Shown here in pieces: positions 34,336 through 38,751 of a DNA stretch of 38,751 bases (position 1 is its first letter; every line of letters begins with the position of its first letter). The translations under genes and the position numbers were made by a program. This DNA comes from Steroidobacteraceae bacterium (lineage in GTDB: Bacteria > Pseudomonadota > Gammaproteobacteria > Steroidobacterales > Steroidobacteraceae): assembly GCA_019187495.1 (NCBI GenBank), contig JABAQN010000044.1, positions 1 through 38,751 of the forward strand. Reading direction: 5' to 3'. The notes below the pieces were generated by a model. The model was not told the DNA's origin and ran no database searches. It saw only the letters and a list, made by a program, of their open reading frames with translations.

Positions 34336-35988
34336 TCAGCGCGCGATGACCGGCTCCAACGCCAGATCCTTGCTGTACACCACGTTGAGCACATTGTCAT
34401 ACCAGCCGACGACGCGCGGGCTGACGAGGTGCTTGTTGACGTAGAAGTAAAGCGGCAGCAGCGGCGTGTCGGCGAGCATCGTGCGCTCGGCCTCCTCGAG
34501 CAGCGCGCGCCGCGCCGCGGTGTCGACGGTGGTGGCGGCGCGCTCGAGCAGCGCATCGTACGCGGGGTTCGAGTAGCGCGGCAGGTTGATGCCGAAGCCG
34601 CTCTTCAGGTACTGCAGGAAGGTGTAGGCGTCATTGTAGTCGCCGCTCCAGCTCATGCGGAACATCTCGACATTGCGTGCGTCGATGTCGGCCATCAATG
34701 AACGGAATTCGACGGCCGTGAGCTGCGCCTCGACACCGAGCGCTTCCTTCCACATCGCGGCGATGGCGACAGCGAGCCGGCTGTGCACCTCGCCGCTGTT
34801 GTAGCGCAGCACGAAACGCAGCGGGTGCGCCGCGCTGTAGCCCGCCGCGGCGTACAGGCGTCGCGCCTCGGCGATACGATCCGTCATCGGGCGGCCGGCG
34901 TAGTCGAAGGCCTGTGACGTGTAGTCGTGCACGCCGGGCGGAATCCAGCCGTACGCCGGCAGCTCGCCCACCCGCAGCACGACCGCGGCGAGCTGCTCGC
35001 GATCGATCACGAGCGACAGCGCGCGCCGCAGTCCCGGCGCATCCCTGAACGGCGCGCGATCGAGCGCGAAGCCGTAGTAGTAGGTGCTGAGCTGCGGCGA
35101 GACGTGCAGTTCGGCCGCGTAGTCGCGACGGATGATGTCGTACTGCGCGCGCGGCACGACCGCCGTCACGTGCAGGTCGCCGGCCCGGTAGCGCGTGAAC
35201 TCGGTGCTCTCGTCCGCGATCTGCAGGTACTGCACGCCGTCGAGACGGGTCGCGGCATCGTTCCAGTAGCGGTGGTTGCGCGTCACCGTGATGCGCGATC
35301 CCGGCTCCCACGAAACCAGCTTGAAGGCCCCGTTCGACACCATCACGCCCGGCTTCGTGAAGCGCGCACCTTCACGCTCGAGGGTCGGCCGGTGCACGGG
35401 GCAGGTCGACGGGAACGACAGCAGGCCGGGCAGGTAGGGCGCCGGTGCGCTGAGGCGTACGACGACGGTCGAGGCATCCGGCGCGCTGACGCCGAGCGTC
35501 GAAGGTCGTGCGCGACCCGCGACGATCGCGGGCGCATTCGCGACGATGTCGATCAGCTGCGCATACTGGGAGGCCGTCGCCGGATCGACCAGGCGGCGAA
35601 GCGCGAACACGAAATCCTCGCCTGTGACACGATCACCATTCGACCATCGTGCATTGTCTCGCAGGTGGAACGTATAGACGAGCCCGTCCGGACTCACCGT
35701 CCACGACTTCGCCACGCCCGGCGCGGTGCTCGCGTCTTTCGCGAGCGAAGTCAGGCACTCGTACAGGTCGCGCAGGATGACGTGCGCCTCGACCGAGCGC
35801 GCCTTCTGCGGGTCGAGTGAATCGGGCTCCGGGCCGTTGCCACGCACGAGGATATTGGTCGCCGGCTCTTCGGCGGGCGCGCAGCCGGTGAGCCCGGCGA
35901 CCAGCGCCCCCGTCGCGACGAGGAGCGCGAGCGCAACGCGCACCGCGGCGCGCGCGGCGATCGCGCGCTTACGCGGCCCGCCCGCCAC
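34336..35988 (-). CDS. Oligopeptide ABC transporter substrate-binding lipoprotein
   Basis: The 550-residue protein has a lipoprotein signal peptide with lipobox GLTGC (Cys near residue 36) and the SBP_bac_5 fold. Seen are [27 protein letters not shown] (the family block before the first lobe), [13 protein letters not shown] and [12 protein letters not shown]. OppA-type proteins bind peptides in the periplasm for an ABC importer, but no permease or ATPase gene is near, so it is an orphan or a peptide sensor. The GTG start at 35988 lies 20 bases inside the end of mnmG, so the two are probably co-transcribed. Confidence 0.9.
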   Translation of the reverse strand: MAGGPRKRAIAARAAVRVALALLVATGALVAGLTGCAPAEEPATNILVRGNGPEPDSLDPQKARSVEAHVILRDLYECLTSLAKDASTAPGVAKSWTVSPDGLVYTFHLRDNARWSNGDRVTGEDFVFALRRLVDPATASQYAQLIDIVANAPAIVAGRARPSTLGVSAPDASTVVVRLSAPAPYLPGLLSFPSTCPVHRPTLEREGARFTKPGVMVSNGAFKLVSWEPGSRITVTRNHRYWNDAATRLDGVQYLQIADESTEFTRYRAGDLHVTAVVPRAQYDIIRRDYAAELHVSPQLSTYYYGFALDRAPFRDAPGLRRALSLVIDREQLAAVVLRVGELPAYGWIPPGVHDYTSQAFDYAGRPMTDRIAEARRLYAAAGYSAAHPLRFVLRYNSGEVHSRLAVAIAAMWKEALGVEAQLTAVEFRSLMADIDARNVEMFRMSWSGDYNDAYTFLQYLKSGFGINLPRYSNPAYDALLERAATTVDTAARRALLEEAERTMLADTPLLPLYFYVNKHLVSPRVVGWYDNVLNVVYSKDLALEPVIAR

Positions 35989-37807
35989 GACGCTTCAGGT
36001 GGATCATCAGGATCGAGACGGCCGCCGGCGTGATGCCCGGGATGCGCGCCGCCTGGCCGAGCGTGCCGGGGCGCACTTCGGCGAGGCGCTGGCGCGCTTC
36101 ATTCGAGAGACCGCCGATGGCGAGGTAGTCGAGGTCGGGCGGCAACTGCAATTCCTCGCTGCTTCGCTGGCGCTCGATTTCGGCATGCTGGCGTTCGATG
36201 TAACCGGCGTACTTGGCCCGCACGGTCACCTGCTGCGCGATTTCGCGCGCGAGGCGTTCATCGTCGAGCGGCGCCGGCGCGCCCGCAAGCTCGAGCAGCG
36301 CCTCATAGCTCACTTGCGGCCGGCGCAGCAGTTCGAGCGCGCTGACTCCGCGCACGCGCGTGCCTTCGAGGCGCGCGACTTCGGCCTCGATGCCGGCGCG
36401 CTTGCCCTCGAAGAAAGCCCAGCGCTCGTCGTCGACGAGACCCAGCTCGCGCCCGAGCGGCGTCAGGCGCAGGTCCGCGTTGTCCTCCCGCAGCAGCAGG
36501 CGATGTTCCGCGCGGCTCGTGAACATCCGGTACGGTTCGGTCACCCCGCGTGTCACGAGATCGTCGATCAGCACGCCGAGATAGGCGTCCGAGCGGCGCG
36601 CAATCCACGGCGCCTCGTCGCGCGCCGCACGCGCGGCGTTGATGCCCGCGACGAGGCCCTGCGCCGCCGCTTCCTCGTAGCCCGTGGTGCCGTTGATCTG
36701 GCCCGCGAAGTACAGCCCCGCGAGCGCCTTCGTCTCGAGACTCGGGGCGAGGTCGCGCGGATCGAAATAGTCGTACTCGATCGCATAGCCCGGGCGGGTC
36801 AGGTGCGCGTGTTCGAGCCCGGCGATCGTGTGCACGAACTCGACCTGGGCATCGAACGGCAGGCTCGTCGAGATGCCGTTCGGGTAGACCTCGTGCGTCT
36901 CGAGGCCCTCCGGCTCGAGGAAGATCTGGTGCGAGCCCTTGCCCGCGAAACGGAAGATCTTGTCCTCGACCGACGGGCAGTAACGCGGCCCGACACCCTC
37001 GATCACGCCGGTGAACATCGGCGAGCGATCGGTCGCGGCGCGGATGATGTCGTGCGTGCGCTCGTTGGTCGCGGTGATGTGGCAGGGGCGCTGCGCCGGA
37101 TGCTCGCCCACGCGCCCGAGGAACGAGAACACCGGCGCGGGGTCGTCACTCCACTGCTGCGGCAGGCGCGAGAAATCGATGGTGCGACCATCGATGCGCG
37201 GAGGCGTGCCGGTCTTCAGGCGCCCGACACGGAACGGCAGTTCGCGCAGCCGCGCCGCGAGGCGGTTCGATGGCGGATCCCCCGCGCGGCCGCCCTGGTG
37301 GTTGTCGAGCCCCACATGGATGCGTCCGCCGAGGAACGTGCCGACGGTCAGCACCACCGCGCGCGCCGCGAACTCGATGCCGGTCACGGTCACGATGCCG
37401 CGCACCCGACCGCCCTCGACGACGAGGTCGCCCGCTTCCTGCTGGAAAAGCGAAAGGTTTGGCTCGTTCTCCAGCCGCGCGCGGATCGCGTGCCGGTAGA
37501 GCACCCGGTCAGCCTGCGCACGTGTCGCGCGCACGGCCGGGCCCTTGCTCGCGTTCAGCGTGCGGAACTGGATGCCGGCGCGATCGATCGCGCGCGCCAT
37601 CGCGCCGCCGAGCGCGTCGATCTCGCGCACGAGATGCCCCTTGCCGATGCCGCCGATGGCCGGGTTGCAGCTCATCGCACCGAGTGTCTCGAGGCTTTGC
37701 GTGAGCAGCAGCGTCCGCCGGCCCATGCGCGCGGCCGCAAGTGCGGCCTCGGTACCGGCGTGGCCGCCGCCAATCACCACGACATCGAATGAAACGGGAT
37801 AACGCAA
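35969..37807 (-). CDS. mnmG: tRNA uridine-5-carboxymethylaminomethyl modification enzyme MnmG (GidA)
   Basis: MnmG with MnmE installs the carboxymethylaminomethyl group on wobble U34 of certain tRNAs, using FAD, NADH and folate. The protein (612 residues from TTG 37807) opens with [16 protein letters not shown], the FAD site. It contains [41 protein letters not shown] (a conserved Cys block), [19 protein letters not shown] and a C-terminal SNEARQRL that contacts MnmE. ATG 37852 is an alternative start adding 15 residues. I prefer TTG because family members start at this spot, and because a TACAAT box and an 18-bp palindrome lie where those 15 codons would be. Confidence 0.95.
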   Translation of the reverse strand: MRYPVSFDVVVIGGGHAGTEAALAAARMGRRTLLLTQSLETLGAMSCNPAIGGIGKGHLVREIDALGGAMARAIDRAGIQFRTLNASKGPAVRATRAQADRVLYRHAIRARLENEPNLSLFQQEAGDLVVEGGRVRGIVTVTGIEFAARAVVLTVGTFLGGRIHVGLDNHQGGRAGDPPSNRLAARLRELPFRVGRLKTGTPPRIDGRTIDFSRLPQQWSDDPAPVFSFLGRVGEHPAQRPCHITATNERTHDIIRAATDRSPMFTGVIEGVGPRYCPSVEDKIFRFAGKGSHQIFLEPEGLETHEVYPNGISTSLPFDAQVEFVHTIAGLEHAHLTRPGYAIEYDYFDPRDLAPSLETKALAGLYFAGQINGTTGYEEAAAQGLVAGINAARAARDEAPWIARRSDAYLGVLIDDLVTRGVTEPYRMFTSRAEHRLLLREDNADLRLTPLGRELGLVDDERWAFFEGKRAGIEAEVARLEGTRVRGVSALELLRRPQVSYEALLELAGAPAPLDDERLAREIAQQVTVRAKYAGYIERQHAEIERQRSSEELQLPPDLDYLAIGGLSNEARQRLAEVRPGTLGQAARIPGITPAAVSILMIHLKRRGGRAA

Positions 37808-37823
37808 GGCAGGAATTCCAGCT

Positions 37824-37856
37824 GCATCAAGGGCTTGATGCCGGGCACCCATTGTA
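37824..37856 (-). promoter_or_regulatory. mnmG leader: TACAAT -10 box and 18-bp palindrome
   Basis: On the minus strand TACAAT (37856-37851) is a 5-of-6 match to the -10 consensus. About ten bases after it comes GCATCAAG-GG-CTTGATGC (37841-37824), a perfect dyad that would sit at the very 5' end of the message. It could be an operator or an RNA hairpin protecting the transcript. No good -35 is seen at normal spacing. Confidence 0.4.
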
Positions 37857-37897
37857 CGGCATATTGGCCGGATGGCAGCCAAGCTGATCCCGGCCTG

Positions 37898-38751
37898 ATG
37901 CGGGCGTTTGCGCGGTCGATCGCGCTCGCGCTGCTCGCCTCGCCGCTCGCATTCGCGCAGCCGCAGCCCGCCTTCACGCGCTGCCAGCTCGTCCACCCCG
38001 CCGGGGTCGCGACCGTCGCCGCCGACTGCGCACGCCTCGCGGTGCCCGAGAACCCGGACCGCCCGGACGGGCGCCGCATCGAGCTCTTCATCGCGCGCGT
38101 ACCGGCGATCAGCGCGCGCAAAGCCGGCGATCCGCTGTTCGTGCTCGCCGGCGGCCCGGGCGCCGCCGCGAGCGAGTTCTACGCGGGCGTGGCGCCGGCG
38201 TTTGCGCGCGTGCATCGCGACCGCGACATCATCCTCCTCGACCAGCGCGGCACCGGGCGCTCGAACGCCTTGCGTTGCACGTTCGACGACGAGTCGATGC
38301 TCGAAGCAGGCGACTCCGAAATCGCCGCCGAGACGCGTCGCTGTCTCGCCGAAATCGGGACCCATGCGGATCCGCGCTTTTACACGACGTCGATCGCCGT
38401 GCGTGATCTCGAGACGGTGCGTCGTGCGCTCGGCTACCAGCGCATCAATCTCTACGGCGTCTCATACGGCACGCGTGTCGCGCAGCAGTACGTGCGACAT
38501 TTCGGCGCCGCGGTCCGCACGATGATCCTGGATGGCGTGCTGCCGCCCGCCCGTGTGCTCGGACCGGACATCGCGCTCGATGCCGAAGCGGCCCTGCACA
38601 CCGTGCTCGCGCGCTGCGCCGCCGATCACGACTGCCGCGCCGCGTTCGGCGACCCGACCGTGCACTACCGCGCGCTGCGCGCCGAGCTCGGCGCGCGTCC
38701 CGCCGGCGTGCTGCTGCCCGCGCCGCGCACCGGCGAGCGCGTGGCGCTCGA
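37898..38751 (+). CDS. Secreted alpha/beta hydrolase, tripeptidyl aminopeptidase-like (partial, cut by window end)
   Basis: The frame starts at ATG 37898 and is still open at the last base, giving about 284 residues. A signal peptide ([14 protein letters not shown]) precedes a mature start with [10 protein letters not shown]. The hydrolase core follows: [13 protein letters not shown] (oxyanion region), [12 protein letters not shown], and the nucleophile elbow [13 protein letters not shown] with its Ser near residue 190. The Asp and His of the triad lie beyond the window. This is the pattern of the SCO7095/tripeptidyl aminopeptidase group, likely a periplasmic peptidase or esterase. An eight-codon frame ATG 37872-TGA 37898 overlaps the start as TGATG. 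It is divergent from mnmG. Confidence 0.85.
   Translation, partial: MRAFARSIALALLASPLAFAQPQPAFTRCQLVHPAGVATVAADCARLAVPENPDRPDGRRIELFIARVPAISARKAGDPLFVLAGGPGAAASEFYAGVAPAFARVHRDRDIILLDQRGTGRSNALRCTFDDESMLEAGDSEIAAETRRCLAEIGTHADPRFYTTSIAVRDLETVRRALGYQRINLYGVSYGTRVAQQYVRHFGAAVRTMILDGVLPPARVLGPDIALDAEAALHTVLARCAADHDCRAAFGDPTVHYRALRAELGARPAGVLLPAPRTGERVAL

Noticed and set aside
35726..37792. A 688-codon open frame on the plus strand opposite mnmG and the peptide-binding lipoprotein
   Set aside because: It covers two well-recognised genes and its translation is Arg/Ala/Glu-rich without motifs, as expected of a GC-driven shadow frame.
37808..37852. ATG 37852 as the mnmG start
   Set aside because: It would add 15 residues not expected in the family and overlaps a -10-like box and a palindrome; kept only as an alternative.
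1..38751. CRISPR arrays, tRNA or rRNA genes, insertion sequences, prophage attachment sites
   Set aside because: No regularly spaced repeats, tRNA-like cloverleaf, transposase motif or phage gene was seen when reading the window; short tRNA-like structures could still be missed without a tool.

Overview
The window is a chromosomal segment of a GC-rich bacterium with densely packed, often overlapping genes. Gene content and order suggest a gammaproteobacterium near Xanthomonadales/Steroidobacterales. The clues are a BioC C-terminus ahead of an aa3-oxidase operon, a DUF2244 gene before coxB, UvrD, TrkA/TrkH, a PEP-CTERM protein behind a sigma-54 promoter, QmcA/NfeD and MnmG. The taxon is an inference; no rRNA or tRNA gene is visible.

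Region 1 (1-8421) is the cytochrome c oxidase locus: end of bioC, a DUF2244 membrane protein, coxB, coxA, a 40-residue assembly peptide, ctaG, coxC, then (after a 40-bp perfect inverted repeat and a convergent DUF2909 gene) SURF1, a Sco-like protein, ctaA and ctaB. It covers the three catalytic-core subunits, both copper-delivery routes and heme A synthesis. Region 2 (8455-19578) is housekeeping and transport: a MASE1 sensor kinase overlapping gloB, a shrunken glutathione S-transferase on the other strand, an AI-2E-family permease, uvrD, trkA, trkH, and a nucleotide-translocase-like carrier with an unusual C-terminal cadherin-like domain.

Region 3 (19553-31667) is the unusual part. A secreted kinase-fold protein (minus) and a PEP-CTERM protein with a textbook sigma-54 promoter lead into a plus-strand cassette of three genes. 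These are a DUF4062-like/STAND NTPase/TPR protein with one membrane span, a SLOG-like protein with two hydrophobic hairpins, and a small three-span membrane protein resembling the RipA family. Their last stop abuts, tail to tail, an opposing operon qmcA-nfeD-CBS-phosphatase. The last gene of that operon fuses a secreted PPP-type phosphatase to a kinase-like domain that has lost both catalytic acidic residues. A CheD-fold protein without the catalytic cysteine is divergent from qmcA.

Region 4 (31712-38751) holds a DUF885 peptidase-like protein, a VapBC toxin-antitoxin pair with AT-rich palindromic operators, an oligopeptide-binding lipoprotein, mnmG, and the start of a secreted alpha/beta hydrolase cut by the window edge.

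The best candidate for an undescribed system is the cassette at 21744-27366: a sensor NTPase, a probable nucleotide-ligand sensor with membrane segments, and a membrane effector-like protein, flanked by two proteins with the same rare kinase fold, one apparently active and one apparently dead. The domain readings rest on motif recognition only; no search was run.
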